Shown here in pieces: positions 49,448 to 58,473 of a DNA stretch of 64,000 bases; the first letter of the stretch is position 1; the number at the start of each line of letters is the position of its first letter. The notes under the pieces are model-generated. The model worked only from the letters and a program-made list of their open reading frames with translations. It did not search any database and was not told the DNA's origin. The position numbers and the translations under genes were made by a program. Origin of the DNA: Hyphomicrobiales bacterium (GTDB taxonomy: Bacteria; Pseudomonadota; Alphaproteobacteria; Rhizobiales; Xanthobacteraceae); contig WHTP01000005.1 of assembly GCA_009377695.1 (NCBI GenBank), forward strand, positions 1 to 64,000. Reading direction: 5' to 3'.

Positions 49448-50203
49448 CTACAGATACGCTTTCGCGATGCCGAGGAAATCGTCCGCCTTCAAGCTCGCTC
49501 CGCCGACCAGCGCGCCGTCGACATTGGCCACTTTCATCAGTTCTGCGGCATTCGATGGCTTGACCGAGCCACCGTACAGAATGCGGATCTGCTTCCCCGC
49601 CGCGCCGTAGCGCGTCTCGAGGTGCTCGCGGATGAATCCATGGACCGCCGCCACGTCGGCCGGTGTCGGCGTCAGTCCGGTGCCGATCGCCCAGACCGGC
49701 TCATAGGCAACGACGAGGGTCTCCGCGGTCGCGCCGTCCGGCAGCGAGGTCTGCGCTTGCACGTGCACCACGTCGAGGGTCTTGTCGGCGATACGTTCGT
49801 CCTTGGTCTCGCCAATGCAGACGATAGCCGTAAGCCCGGCTCGCCAGGCGGCGCGCGCCTTGGCGTTCACGTCCTGGTCGGTTTCCCGATGGTATTGCCG
49901 ACGTTCCGAATGCCCCAGGATGACCGCCACCGCGCCGGCGTCGCGCAGCATCTCGGCGGAGAGGTCCCCGGTGAAGGCGCCGGACGGCTCGGCGTGGCAG
50001 TCCTGGGCGCCGATCGCGACCGGCGTATCCTGCGCGAGCGCCGCAAAGGCCGGGAGCAGCGTGACAGGCGGGCAAACCATCAGATCGGCCCGCGCGGCCA
50101 CCTCGCCGGCCCCGCTCATGATCTTCGTCAGTTCGGCCGATGAGCCGCGCAAACCGTTCATTTTCCAGTTGCCCGCGACGAGCGGACGAGGCGTTTCGGC
50201 CAT
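49448..50203 (-). CDS. tpiA: triosephosphate isomerase
   Basis: 251 residues. The N-terminal GNWKMNG with catalytic Lys, [15 protein letters not shown] with catalytic His, and [12 protein letters not shown] with catalytic Glu are all present, as is the [13 protein letters not shown] phosphate loop. AGGAA precedes ATG 50203. Divergent from ppiD. Confidence 0.97.
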   Translation of the reverse strand: MAETPRPLVAGNWKMNGLRGSSAELTKIMSGAGEVAARADLMVCPPVTLLPAFAALAQDTPVAIGAQDCHAEPSGAFTGDLSAEMLRDAGAVAVILGHSERRQYHRETDQDVNAKARAAWRAGLTAIVCIGETKDERIADKTLDVVHVQAQTSLPDGATAETLVVAYEPVWAIGTGLTPTPADVAAVHGFIREHLETRYGAAGKQIRILYGGSVKPSNAAELMKVANVDGALVGGASLKADDFLGIAKAYL

Positions 50204-50456
50204 GATGGTTCCTGTCGGGAGATTGAGAGTTCGGGTACGCGGCCAAACTTAGCACGACCTCTCGACCGTGCCATTGACCGGCTTCGAGAGAGGCCCTAAA
50301 TCCACTGCGGATTCCGTTGGTTAGACCTTCCCGCGACGCGCCCGGTGCAGCCTCGTGACCCATTGAATGGGCGGCGCCGACCGTCTATTGCGACGCGGGC
50401 AAATAACCTAGGATGACCGTAACGCCTTGCTGGCGCAGGAGCAAAAGCGCGCAGCA
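50204..50456. other. divergent intergenic region tpiA / ppiD, left part
   Basis: About 250 nt without a supported gene, holding the presumed tpiA promoter. The right part of the gap (50457-50622) is a full composite repeat. No tRNA, riboswitch or clear operator was seen. Confidence 0.4.
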
Positions 50457-50622
50457 CTCGTGTGGCGGTTCAGAAGTCCGCATCATTCTCGCGGCGAGTC
50501 CGAAATGCGGACTTCTGAACCAAAGCCACACTAGATTCAAAGAGTTGCTAGTGTCCTTCGATTCCGAAGTTCGTATAAGAGGCCGCTGCGAAATGGCACG
50601 AACTTCGGAATCGAGACACTAG
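50457..50622. repeat. complete CTAG-bounded composite repeat, inverted orientation
   Basis: Hairpin 2 comes first (50457-50534, arms tgtggcggttcagaagtccg / cggacttctgaacc). Then come the linker attcaaagagttg (13 nt) and hairpin 1 (50548-50622, arms gattccgaagttcgt / acgaacttcggaatc). This is the reverse complement layout of the 28.9-kb copy. The left boundary is CTCG instead of CTAG; the other three are CTAG. It ends 28 nt before the ppiD ATG. Confidence 0.9.
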
Positions 50623-50650
50623 CGCCATCAATCACCCGGAAAACGGCACC

Positions 50651-52561
50651 ATGCTTCGAGGTATTCGGACTGCCTCTTCCAATTGGCTCGGCAGAATCGT
50701 CATGGGCGTCGTGCTCGGCCTGATCGCGATCAGCTTCGCGGTCTGGGGGATCGGCGATATTTTCCGTGGGTTCGGCCGCTCCGGCCTGGCGCGGATCGGC
50801 GGAACCGAGATTTCCGTGGAGCAATTCCGTCAGCAATACAGCGAACGGCTGCAGCAACTCGGCCGTCAGCTTGGCCGCCCCATCACGCTCGAGCAGGCGC
50901 GCGCCATGGGCCTTGACAAGCAACTGGTCGGCCAGCTCATCGGCGAAGCGACGCTCGACGAACGCGTAAAGGCGCTGCGGCTCGGCATCTCGAATGCCGA
51001 GATGGCGCGCCGGATCACGACGAATCCGGAACTCCTCGGCCCGACCGGTCAATTCGATCGCACGCGCTTCGAGATGTTGCTGCGGCAAAACCAGACCACC
51101 GAGCGACGCTTCATTGACGAGCAGCGCCAGCTGCTGTTGCGGCGGCAGTTGGGCGGCACCGTGCTGACCGGTTCGCAGTTGCCGAAGGCGGCGATGGAAG
51201 CTGCCGAGCGCTACCAGAACGAGCAGCGGACGGTCGAATATGTATTGCTCGATCGAGCGCAGGCCGGGGAGATCCCGGAGCCGACGCCCGAGCAGCTCGC
51301 GAAGTTTTTCGAGGAGCGCAAGGCTCTGTTCCGCGCCCCCGAATACCGCAAGATCGTCGTGTTGCCGCTGTTGCCTGGCGAGCAGGCGATGTGGACGCAG
51401 GTTTCGGACGCCGACCTGCAGAAGGCCTATGAGGATCGCCGCTCGCGCTATCTCACGCCCGAGCGCCGGGCCCTCCAGCAGATCGTGTTCGACAATCCGC
51501 AGGACGCACAGACGGCCGCCGATCGGATCGCGAAGGGTGAGTCGTTCCTCGACATCGCCAAGGAACGCAAGCTGACCGAGAAGGAAGTCGACCTTGGCAC
51601 GCTGACACGGGCTTCGATGGTCGATCAGGCGGTCGCGACGGCCGCCTTCTCGCTCAAGGACGGCGAGGTGAGCGCGCCTGTTAAGGGACGTTTCGGCACG
51701 GTGCTGGTGCACGTGTTGAAGATCATACCAGAGCAGGTTCGCCCGTTCGACCAAGTCCGCGACGAGCTGCGGCGCGACCTCCAGAATGAACGGGCCCGCG
51801 CCGAGATCCTTCCGCTCTACGACAAGATCGAGGACGAGCGCTCGATCGGGCGGACGCTTTCGGAGGCCGCGGCCAATCTGAAGCTCGCGGCGCGAACCAT
51901 CGAAGTGAACCGCGAAGGCATCAGTCCGTCGGGCGAGCCGGTCAAGGGACTGCCGGATGCCCAGCGGCTCCTCACTTCGGCGTTCGCCACCGAAGTCGGC
52001 ATCGAAAACGATCCGCTCCAGGTCCAGGGCGGTTACATCTGGTACGAGGTCACAGGCATTACGCCTGAGCGGGACCGCACGCTCGACGAGGTCAAGGACG
52101 ACGTCGTAACGCGCTGGCGCACCGACCAGATCGCGAACGTCTTGCGGGTGAAGGCGGCCGAAATGCTGGACAAGCTGAAGGCGGGAACCCCGTTCGCGGA
52201 GATCGCAGGCGCAGCGGGCCTCAAGATCGACACCAGAGCTGATATCAAGCGTGGCAACGCCGCCCCGCCGTTCTCGGTCCGCACCGTCGACGGAATCTTC
52301 AGGACCGCGAAGGACGGCTACGGAGCGGCAGAAGCGACCGTGCCCGGCGAGCAGGTGCTGTTCCGAGTCACCGACATCACGATGCCGGAGGTCGACGATA
52401 AGTCGGAAGAGGCAACGCGCATTCGCGAGAACCTCAATCGCAGCTTCACCGAAGAAGTGTTCGGCGGATATCTCGCTTACCTGCAGCGAGAAATTGGCGT
52501 GACCATCAACGAGAACGCGCTGCAGCAGATCGTCACCGGGCAAAATCCCAACACCAACTGA
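50651..52561 (+). CDS. ppiD: PpiD-type periplasmic peptidyl-prolyl isomerase/chaperone
   Basis: 636 residues: short cytoplasmic N-terminus, one membrane anchor (about 16-37, VMGVVLGLIAISFAVWGIG), SurA_N-like domain, a parvulin rotamase domain in the middle (RRALQQIVFDNPQDAQTAADRI, then FGTVLVHVLKI), and a C-terminal domain. It helps fold exported proteins at the inner membrane. trpE follows after 7 nt. Confidence 0.92.
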   Translation: MLRGIRTASSNWLGRIVMGVVLGLIAISFAVWGIGDIFRGFGRSGLARIGGTEISVEQFRQQYSERLQQLGRQLGRPITLEQARAMGLDKQLVGQLIGEATLDERVKALRLGISNAEMARRITTNPELLGPTGQFDRTRFEMLLRQNQTTERRFIDEQRQLLLRRQLGGTVLTGSQLPKAAMEAAERYQNEQRTVEYVLLDRAQAGEIPEPTPEQLAKFFEERKALFRAPEYRKIVVLPLLPGEQAMWTQVSDADLQKAYEDRRSRYLTPERRALQQIVFDNPQDAQTAADRIAKGESFLDIAKERKLTEKEVDLGTLTRASMVDQAVATAAFSLKDGEVSAPVKGRFGTVLVHVLKIIPEQVRPFDQVRDELRRDLQNERARAEILPLYDKIEDERSIGRTLSEAAANLKLAARTIEVNREGISPSGEPVKGLPDAQRLLTSAFATEVGIENDPLQVQGGYIWYEVTGITPERDRTLDEVKDDVVTRWRTDQIANVLRVKAAEMLDKLKAGTPFAEIAGAAGLKIDTRADIKRGNAAPPFSVRTVDGIFRTAKDGYGAAEATVPGEQVLFRVTDITMPEVDDKSEEATRIRENLNRSFTEEVFGGYLAYLQREIGVTINENALQQIVTGQNPNTN

Positions 52562-52568
52562 GTTTGTG

Positions 52569-54086
52569 ATGCAGATCGAGCCGCAGGCATCGGCCTTTGC
52601 CAAGCGCTATGCGGACGGTGAGGCGCAGGTGGTCTGGACCACCCTGGTCGCCGACCTCGAAACGCCTGTCTCTGCGTTCCTCAAGATCGCCGGCAACCGC
52701 CCGCTGAGCTTCCTGCTCGAATCCGTCGAAGGCGGCGCCGTGCGCGGGCGTTACTCGATCATCGGGTTCGAGCCCGACGTGATCTGGCGTTCAATCGACG
52801 GTCGCGCGGAAATCGATCGGACGGCGCGTAGCAAGAAAGGCGGCTTCATCCCATGCAAGGAAGCGCCGCTCGAATCGTTACGGGCGCTCGTCGCCGAGAG
52901 CCGCATCGAGCTGCCCGACGTCCTGCCGCCAATGGCCGCCGGCATCTTCGGCTATCTCGGCTACGACATGGTCCGGCTGATGGAAGAGCTGCCGGCCCCT
53001 AAGCCGGATCCGATCGGGTTGCCGGACGCCGTGCTCGTGCGCCCAACCATCGTCGTGGTGTTCGATGCGGTCAAAGACAGCATCACCGTCGTTACCCCGG
53101 TGCGCCCGGAAAAAGACGTATCGGCCGAGGCCGCGCTGGCGCGGGCGAGCGATCGGCTGCTCGTCGTGGTCGACGCGCTCGACCAGCCGCTCGATCATTC
53201 CGCCGCCAAATCAAACGCCGGCTCGCTGACGGTCCTACCGACCTCGAACACCACGCCCGCCGAATTCGAGCGCATGGTCGGCGCAGCGAAGGAATACATC
53301 GCCGCCGGCGATATCTTCCAAGTGGTGTTATCGCAGCGCTTCGAAGCGCCATTCGAATTGCCGCCGTTCTCGCTCTATCGCGCCCTGCGTCGGGTCAACC
53401 CCTCCCCTTATCTCTACTTCCTGGACTTCGGCGAATTCGCCATCGCCGGATCGAGCCCCGAGATCCTCGTAAAGGTTGCCGGTGGCATCGTCACCGTGCG
53501 GCCGATCGCGGGAACGCGCCCGCGCGGTACTACTCCGCACGAAGACAAGGCGCTCGAAGCCGAATTGCTGGCCGACCCCAAGGAGCGCGCCGAGCACCTG
53601 ATGCTGCTCGACCTCGGCCGCAACGACGCTGGCCGCGTGTCCGAGATCGGCACCGTCAAGGTCACCGATCAGTTCTTCGTCGAGCACTACAGCCAGGTGA
53701 TGCACATCGTTTCCAATGTCGAAGGTACCCTCGCCTCCGAACATGACGCGATTGACGCGCTGGCCGCAGGCTTCCCGGCCGGTACTGTCTCGGGCGCACC
53801 AAAAGTCCGCGCGATGGAGATCATCGACGAACTGGAGAAGGAGAAGCGCGGGCTCTATGCCGGCGCGGTCGGCTATTTCTCCGCCGCCGGCGAGATGGAC
53901 ACCGCCATCGTATTGCGCACCGCGCTGGTGAAGGACGGCGTGATGTATGTGCAGGCTGGCGCCGGCATCGTCGCGGATTCAGATCCGAAATCCGAGCAGC
54001 AGGAATGCATTAACAAGGCGAAGGCGCTGTTCCGGGCCGCCGAGGAGGCCAAGCGTTTCGCCAGCGCCGCCAAACGCGGGCAGTAG
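52569..54086 (+). CDS. trpE: anthranilate synthase component I
   Basis: 505 residues, converts chorismate to anthranilate with TrpG. The chorismate-binding half has AAKEYIAAGDIFQVVLSQRF, SPEILVK, RPIAGTRPRG and LAAGFPAGTVSGAPKVRAME. ATG 52569 is chosen over the adjacent in-frame GTG 52566. Unusually, the partner trpG lies 4.6 kb downstream, separated by accessory genes. Confidence 0.97.
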   Translation: MQIEPQASAFAKRYADGEAQVVWTTLVADLETPVSAFLKIAGNRPLSFLLESVEGGAVRGRYSIIGFEPDVIWRSIDGRAEIDRTARSKKGGFIPCKEAPLESLRALVAESRIELPDVLPPMAAGIFGYLGYDMVRLMEELPAPKPDPIGLPDAVLVRPTIVVVFDAVKDSITVVTPVRPEKDVSAEAALARASDRLLVVVDALDQPLDHSAAKSNAGSLTVLPTSNTTPAEFERMVGAAKEYIAAGDIFQVVLSQRFEAPFELPPFSLYRALRRVNPSPYLYFLDFGEFAIAGSSPEILVKVAGGIVTVRPIAGTRPRGTTPHEDKALEAELLADPKERAEHLMLLDLGRNDAGRVSEIGTVKVTDQFFVEHYSQVMHIVSNVEGTLASEHDAIDALAAGFPAGTVSGAPKVRAMEIIDELEKEKRGLYAGAVGYFSAAGEMDTAIVLRTALVKDGVMYVQAGAGIVADSDPKSEQQECINKAKALFRAAEEAKRFASAAKRGQ

Positions 54087-54144
54087 CAATTGCCAGCTTA
54101 AAATCGCGCTGTCTTTGCTCTGCTGCGGGGAAGCGATACTCTCG

Positions 54145-54290
54145 TGTCCCGGACGCAGTGCAGCACGTAGTGATGCACTGCTGATCCGGGACCCCGGTTA
54201 CTTGCTCCGCGAGGAAAGAAACCGGGATCCCGGTTCTGCAGCGCACCACCGCGCTTCGCTTGTGCTGCGCTGCGCCCGGGACACGGGCTG
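54145..54290. repeat. interspersed palindromic repeat downstream of trpE
   Basis: Outer arms gtgtcccggacgcag / gcccgggacac, with inner inverted segments (atccgggaccccgg, accgggatcccggt) and gcagtgcagcacgtagtgatgc in between. From memory this is an abundant Bradyrhizobium-type intergenic repeat. It marks the left edge of the accessory block between trpE and trpG. Confidence 0.65.
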
Positions 54291-54307
54291 AATGAGACGA
54301 GGCCACT

Positions 54308-54766
54308 ATGAGCGAACCGAAATGGAAGCATGACGGCGTCCGCGTCATCCCGGGACATTCGCTCGACAGCAACACGGCGCAGACGCCGGGCATGGACCGC
54401 AAGGCGGCGATCAATCTCGCGCGTGCCGGCGCGCAGAAGCTGTGGGCCGGCACCGTGGCGATCCACCCCAATGCCAAGACCGGCGCGCACCACCACGGCG
54501 AGCTCGAAAGCGTGATCTATGTCGTGCGCGGCCGCGCGCGGATGCGCTGGGGCGAGCGGCTGGAGTTCACCGCCGAGGCCGGCCCTGGCGATTTCATCTT
54601 CGTGCCGCCCTACGTCCCGCATCAGGAGATGAACGCGAGCGCGTCCGAGCCGCTCGAGTGCGTCCTGGTCCGCAGCGACAACGAGGCGGTGGTGGTCAAT
54701 CTCGACATCGAAGGGGTCGAGAAGCCCGAGACGGTGGCGTGGATCGATCCGATCCATAAAGGCTGA
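54308..54766 (+). CDS. cupin-domain protein
   Basis: 152 residues, one cupin: PNAKTGAHHHGELESVIYVVRGRARMRWG and PGDFIFVPPYVPHQEMN with His, His, Glu and His metal ligands. ACGAGG precedes ATG 54308. Enzymatic or sugar-binding role unknown. Confidence 0.82.
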   Translation: MSEPKWKHDGVRVIPGHSLDSNTAQTPGMDRKAAINLARAGAQKLWAGTVAIHPNAKTGAHHHGELESVIYVVRGRARMRWGERLEFTAEAGPGDFIFVPPYVPHQEMNASASEPLECVLVRSDNEAVVVNLDIEGVEKPETVAWIDPIHKG

Positions 54767-54795
54767 TCATCCAACCGTACGACAAGGGAACCATC

Positions 54796-55090
54796 ATGAC
54801 TGCCAGAATTGTTGCGCTTGCTGGCGTCGTGGCGCTTGCGACCATGACCCGCCCGGCATTTTCAGCGGACGTGAATTACACGTGTAGCGACGGCACGCGT
54901 CTGGCCGGTCGGCGCCGGACCTGGAAACGTTGTTCTCGTCGTTGCCGGCTCCAACACCAAGGTGACGCTGCCACAAGTGAAATCTGCCGACGGCGGCCGA
55001 TATGCCAACAGCGACATGGAATTCTGGATCAGGGGAAAAGATGCCACGATGACGCGCGCCGGCCGCCGCGTGACGTGCCAATCGAAATGA
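54796..55090 (+). pseudogene. frameshifted MliC-type lysozyme inhibitor
   Basis: It starts with a signal peptide (VALAGVVALATMTRPAFSA) and VNYTCSDGTRLAG, the N-terminal signature of MliC (membrane-bound inhibitor of c-type lysozyme). About 40 codons in, the frame shifts. In another frame it continues GNVVLVVAGSNTKVTLPQV, then SADGGRYANSDMEFW, and ends RRVTCQSK at TGA 55090. Span 295 nt, one more than a multiple of three. AAGGGAA ribosome-binding site present. Confidence 0.8.
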
Positions 55091-55307
55091 GATCGCCGTC
55101 GCGCCGACGCGCCGGCCCCTGCTGCCATAACCGCTCGGCAATCACGGCGAGATCGAAAGCGTGATTCGGCCTTAGCGAGGCGCTTGTGTGTGCGATCATC
55201 GCGCCGCCGCCGGCGCTAACGTTAAGGCCGACAAACGCTATACAGCCATCCAGTGCCAGGAGAGGATTGCCGATAAGCATTCCGATCCGGTGGACATTGG
55301 CTGTCGT

Positions 55308-55409
55308 ATGCGTTGGGTAAGGATCATCCTCTACCTCTACATTGCGCAAGCCGCGGTCGGCGCCGCTATCGGCTTCGCGATTCCCTTTCTTCAACTGATG
55401 CAAGGATGA
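55308..55409 (+). CDS. possible 33-residue single-TM protein
   Basis: ATG 55308 opens a 33-residue frame MRWVRIILYLYIAQAAVGAA followed by IGFAIPFLQLMQG. It looks like a basic N-terminus plus one membrane helix. The composition is not that of a random frame in high-GC DNA. No good ribosome-binding site is visible, so it is only a candidate. Confidence 0.4.
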   Translation: MRWVRIILYLYIAQAAVGAAIGFAIPFLQLMQG

Positions 55410-55875
55410 CGGCGTTCCGCTGCAGCCGGAGCAGTGGCTATAGCCCGGGTTGAGCCATAAGCGCGTTCACGCGCGTCGCACGCAGCCAAGTGTGCGCAGG
55501 CTGCGCGGCACGAGCCGCTGCCAAAGTGGAGGAAGAAGTGGCGGAGGACCGCAGCGTGATTAACACCGCACTCGGGCAGTTGCTCGCACGCGACGGCGTG
55601 CTCCAGCGTGGAGTCACGACTCCGCACTTGTCGCAGGCGGCAACCTCTTCCGCAAGTAGCCTCCCGCCGGTTTCACAATCCCACAGGCGGAGCGTCATCG
55701 GCTGGGCAACGGTGCAAGCGGCCGTAGCTTGACCCCATTGGGCGACGGCAGGCGGCTGGGGTCCTGCACTCTGAACAAGGACCCCGGCTCTCACAACGCT
55801 CAGCCCGGTTTAAATTCGTCTCAGCCAAAAACTGTGAACTCGGATATATTCTCGGGAAACGGGAGGGGCCCGACC
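55410..55875. other. gene-free 466-nt gap
   Basis: No supported gene. 55452-55477 exactly repeats 26 nt of the 4795-4920 element. Both strands are open for 60-120 codons here, but the translations (Ser/Arg/Ala-rich) show no recognisable family, and a shadow of a repeat or decayed gene is more likely. Confidence 0.45.
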
Positions 55876-56834
55876 ATGGGAGACGCAGAGGAAGTGAACC
55901 CGGCCAACGCAGCCGCCGGCGCGGAGGCTGCGTTGGCCGCAGAAAATCAGACTGAAGCGAGCGAGGGTTTCGAGCCGTCGCAGCCAATGCCATTCGCGGA
56001 GTTTCTAGAAGGTGTTGGCTCTTCGCACTCGGTCCGAGTGGCTGACATGTGGAAGAGGAAGCAGCAGTCATATGGCGGGTTTGAGAACGAACTGCTGGTG
56101 CCCGAATTGCTCCTGTATTGCAGTCATAGCTCCTGCAACGGGCCGCGCATCTACCGGTATCTAAGAGGCGATAGGAGTTTTTCGAGGGATGATGTGAAAC
56201 TCCTAGCGACGTTCATAACCTACCGCTGCTCGAACTGCCAAATGAGGACAAAACGGTATGCCTTGCAATTGACTCGCTTGGCCGATGGCGAAGGAAGAGC
56301 TTACAAATTTGGCGAGATTCCCTTATTCGGCCCACAGACGCCAACTCGACTTCTAGATTGTTCGGCAGCGACCGAGATACCTTCCTCCGGGGAAGGCGCT
56401 GCGAGATTCATGGTTTGGGCATCGGCGCATTCGTGTACTACCGTCGTGTTGTAGAAAATCACAAGAACCAAATCATCGACGAGATTATCAAGGTCGCGCG
56501 GAAGGTCGGCGCGCCCGACGAGACGATTGTAGGGCTCGAAGAGGTGAAGAACGAGATACAGTTCTCGAAGGGAGTTAAAGAGGTCAAGCTCGCCATCCCA
56601 CAGTCACTCCTCGTAGACGGGCACAACCCTCTCACGCTACTTCACACGGCACTGAGCAAAGGAGTGCATGAACTAACAGACGAGCAATGTTTAGAGCTTG
56701 CACAAACTGTTCGGCTAGTGCTCGCCGATTTGGCCGAGCGCATCAGTCAGGCGCTGAGCGACCAAGCAGAACTGAAGAATGCGGTGGCGCGCTTATTGGA
56801 CGCAAACCGCGGCCCAATCAGGAGCCCAATCTGA
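55876..56834 (+). pseudogene. zinc-ribbon conserved hypothetical protein, single frameshift
   Basis: ATG 55876 (MGDAEEVNPAN, GGGAGG upstream) reads through a zinc-ribbon-like part (YCSHSSCNG and YRCSNCQMRTK) to FGEIPLFGPQTPTRLL. The frame then shifts by one base near 56355. In the next frame it continues LFGSDRDTFLRGRRCE, GLGIGAFVYYRRVVENHKN and ends at TGA 56834. The two parts read as one protein of about 319 residues with one missing base in gattg. It may be a true pseudogene or a sequencing error. Function unknown. Base composition looks less GC-rich than the trp genes. Confidence 0.75.
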
Positions 56835-56919
56835 CAATCCGCCATCGAGTACAGGAGGCCAGTCGGCGCGCTAAAGAAATTCTTTTCCAAGTCAAAAAAG
56901 TCGGAGTCATCCTAACGTC

Positions 56920-57138
56920 GTGCTCAAGCGAATCCAGGAGTGGTATCGCGGGCCTTACGTGACCCCGCCGCCGAACGACCCCAGGTCGTCGCTAGTGTTC
57001 ATCACGGGGCACCATAAGCCGCACTGGACGGCCCGCGCGGCGCAGGCGTTAGTCGGCTTCTGGCTCGCCCACTGGCAGTGGATTATCGGAACAACGATAG
57101 CCTGCGCCGGCCTGATGTTGGCTTATAGCAAGCTTTGA
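56920..57138 (+). CDS. small single-TM hypothetical protein
   Basis: 72 residues from GTG 56920, starting MLKRIQEWYRGPYVTPPPND and ending with a membrane helix HWQWIIGTTIACAGLMLAYS. GGAG lies about 11 nt upstream. It follows the zinc-ribbon gene on the same strand and meets the TIR gene tail to tail with a 2-nt gap. Family not named, but the composition is protein-like. Confidence 0.55.
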   Translation: MLKRIQEWYRGPYVTPPPNDPRSSLVFITGHHKPHWTARAAQALVGFWLAHWQWIIGTTIACAGLMLAYSKL

Positions 57139-57140
57139 AC

Positions 57141-57962
57141 CTAAGACCGCTCGAAGTCTCCGCTCGACATCCAGTCGGTGCCTTTACGATTCACGCTGTT
57201 GCCGAGAATCTTCTCAAGACGATTGACGAGTTCATTGCGCCGCGCCGGTTCGTTCGTGAGACGCAGGACATGTTTGCCGGCGATGTCGCTGAAGCCCCGA
57301 ACCTTGCCGACCTGAACTATCAACGTCTTCTCGGGATGAGCACCCAACGCCAGTCCCGCCTCGAAGAGGACATTAGGCCGGGGCTGTCCTTGCGGCTTAC
57401 CCTCGGTCCTCTTCTCCTCGCGCGAACAAAACTCCTCCTTCAGGTGCGCAAGTTCGTCGGCAGAGAACAGCACCACAACGGCCTGAGCCTTCGCCATCGC
57501 TGAATCGAGAATGTCGCCAACGTATGGATTGTGTCCCTTAGCGGTCTCGACGGCGTGTGCCCATTCCAATGGATTGAGATTCAGTGCTCGCAGGAATGCG
57601 AACATGGACTTGCGGAGTTCTTCGTCGCGCCCATGAACGACGAAGACCGAGTTGCCCTTAGTCTTTTGGGATTTGCCCTTCCGCTCCTTGCGGGTACGGG
57701 CTGGCGGCTCGCTGGGACCGGAAATCCGCTCCGCGTTCGACCGTACACCTCCGGCATGCGCGCCTCGAATCTCTGCACGCTCCTGCTGTGTCGAATATTG
57801 GTTGATGCTTATGCCCTTACGGCTCGCAAGCACCAGCGCGGCCAAGTGTCGGTCCAGAAGCGTCTCTGCAGCCACTCGCTGGATGTGCGGATACACTGCC
57901 TTCGGATTGACCCCAAGCTTCCCTGCCAGCCGCTCAATTAACCTCGGATGGATTCTAGCCAT
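57141..57962 (-). CDS. TIR-like (predicted NAD-hydrolysing) effector protein
   Basis: 273 residues. Residues 1-65 are a helical N-terminal domain, about 66-104 a basic flexible linker, and 105-250 a TIR-like nucleotide-binding domain (PF10137 type): NSVFVVHGRDEELRKSMFAF, DILDSAMAKAQAVVVLFSADE, PNVLFEAGLALGAHPEKTLI. Glu201 in NVLFEAG is the likely catalytic residue. Such domains degrade NAD in CBASS, Pycsar and other abortive-infection systems. The ATG overlaps the stop of the upstream HTH gene by 8 nt. No cyclase is nearby. Role as defence effector is inferred. Confidence 0.82.
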   Translation of the reverse strand: MARIHPRLIERLAGKLGVNPKAVYPHIQRVAAETLLDRHLAALVLASRKGISINQYSTQQERAEIRGAHAGGVRSNAERISGPSEPPARTRKERKGKSQKTKGNSVFVVHGRDEELRKSMFAFLRALNLNPLEWAHAVETAKGHNPYVGDILDSAMAKAQAVVVLFSADELAHLKEEFCSREEKRTEGKPQGQPRPNVLFEAGLALGAHPEKTLIVQVGKVRGFSDIAGKHVLRLTNEPARRNELVNRLEKILGNSVNRKGTDWMSSGDFERS

Positions 57963-58212
57963 CAGCTTTTTTGTGAGGCTTCGAGGTCTTGCGCCCCTTC
58001 TTCCGGTGCTTGGCCACGTTCACGTAGTTAGCGCCGACCCCGAGCAGGTCCGATATTTCGCGAGCGCTGAAGCCAACACCGTCCAGCTTGAGAGCGGCGT
58101 CATCGGTTTCCATGTCGCGCGTCACCAGCAACGCGAGAAGACGCGCAATCTTCTCCGGCGCAGGCGAGGATGCGTCCTCACCGGCTGCGGCGGCTTTTCT
58201 TCGACTTGCCAT
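57955..58212 (-). CDS. small HTH protein, second gene of the TIR operon
   Basis: 85 residues, basic. Helix ARLLALLVTRD, then a helix-turn-helix LDGVGFSAREISDLLGVGAN followed by YVNVAKHRKKGRK, resembling sigma-70 region 4 or a DNA-binding repressor. The layout closely parallels the HTH of the upstream gene, so they look like paralogues. AAGGCGAAG precedes ATG 58212. It overlaps the upstream gene by 35 nt and the TIR gene by 8 nt, indicating tight co-translation. Confidence 0.75.
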   Translation of the reverse strand: MASRRKAAAAGEDASSPAPEKIARLLALLVTRDMETDDAALKLDGVGFSAREISDLLGVGANYVNVAKHRKKGRKTSKPHKKADG

Positions 58213-58453
58213 GCTTCGCCTTGGCCTTCTTGCTGCGGCTATGCATCACACTGACGGAGTCGGCGGAGCTTCCCGCCGGGCCGGCAGCTTCGCTGCGCGA
58301 TAGCCCCAAGCCCTCAAGGAACTTCACCTTCTTCAGGACCGTATCGAACTTCTTCGGCTCCCTACGTTCAGCCTCTTGCACGCACAGATAGGCAAGCGCC
58401 CTGCCTATGACGCGCAACCAGTCTGCATCGGTGCTGGCGTCCTTTTCGGTCAT
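58178..58453 (-). CDS. small HTH protein, first gene of the TIR operon
   Basis: 91 residues. Helix WLRVIGRALAYLCVQEAERR, then FLEGLGLSRSEAAGPAGSSA and DSVSVMHSRSKK, a helix-turn-helix of the same pattern as the next gene, ending in a Lys/Arg-rich tail. ATG 58453 chosen (TTG 58468 possible). A perfect palindrome lies 21 nt upstream. A DNA-binding or regulatory role is inferred. Confidence 0.7.
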   Translation of the reverse strand: MTEKDASTDADWLRVIGRALAYLCVQEAERREPKKFDTVLKKVKFLEGLGLSRSEAAGPAGSSADSVSVMHSRSKKAKAKHGKSKKSRRSR

Positions 58454-58473
58454 CTGTGGTGCTCTCAAAAACT

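Noticed and set aside
50413-50622. 70-codon frame upstream of ppiD
   Set aside because: It runs through the composite repeat and is a product of the repeat sequence, not a gene.
50537-52603. 688-codon open frame antisense to ppiD
   Set aside because: It lies opposite ppiD and shows no recognisable domains; ppiD itself has anchor, SurA-like and rotamase domains. High GC produces long antisense frames.
55438-55794. 118-codon minus-strand frame with CDKCG
   Set aside because: One CxxC is not enough; composition is Ser/Arg/Ala-rich, and part of the region is a known interspersed repeat.
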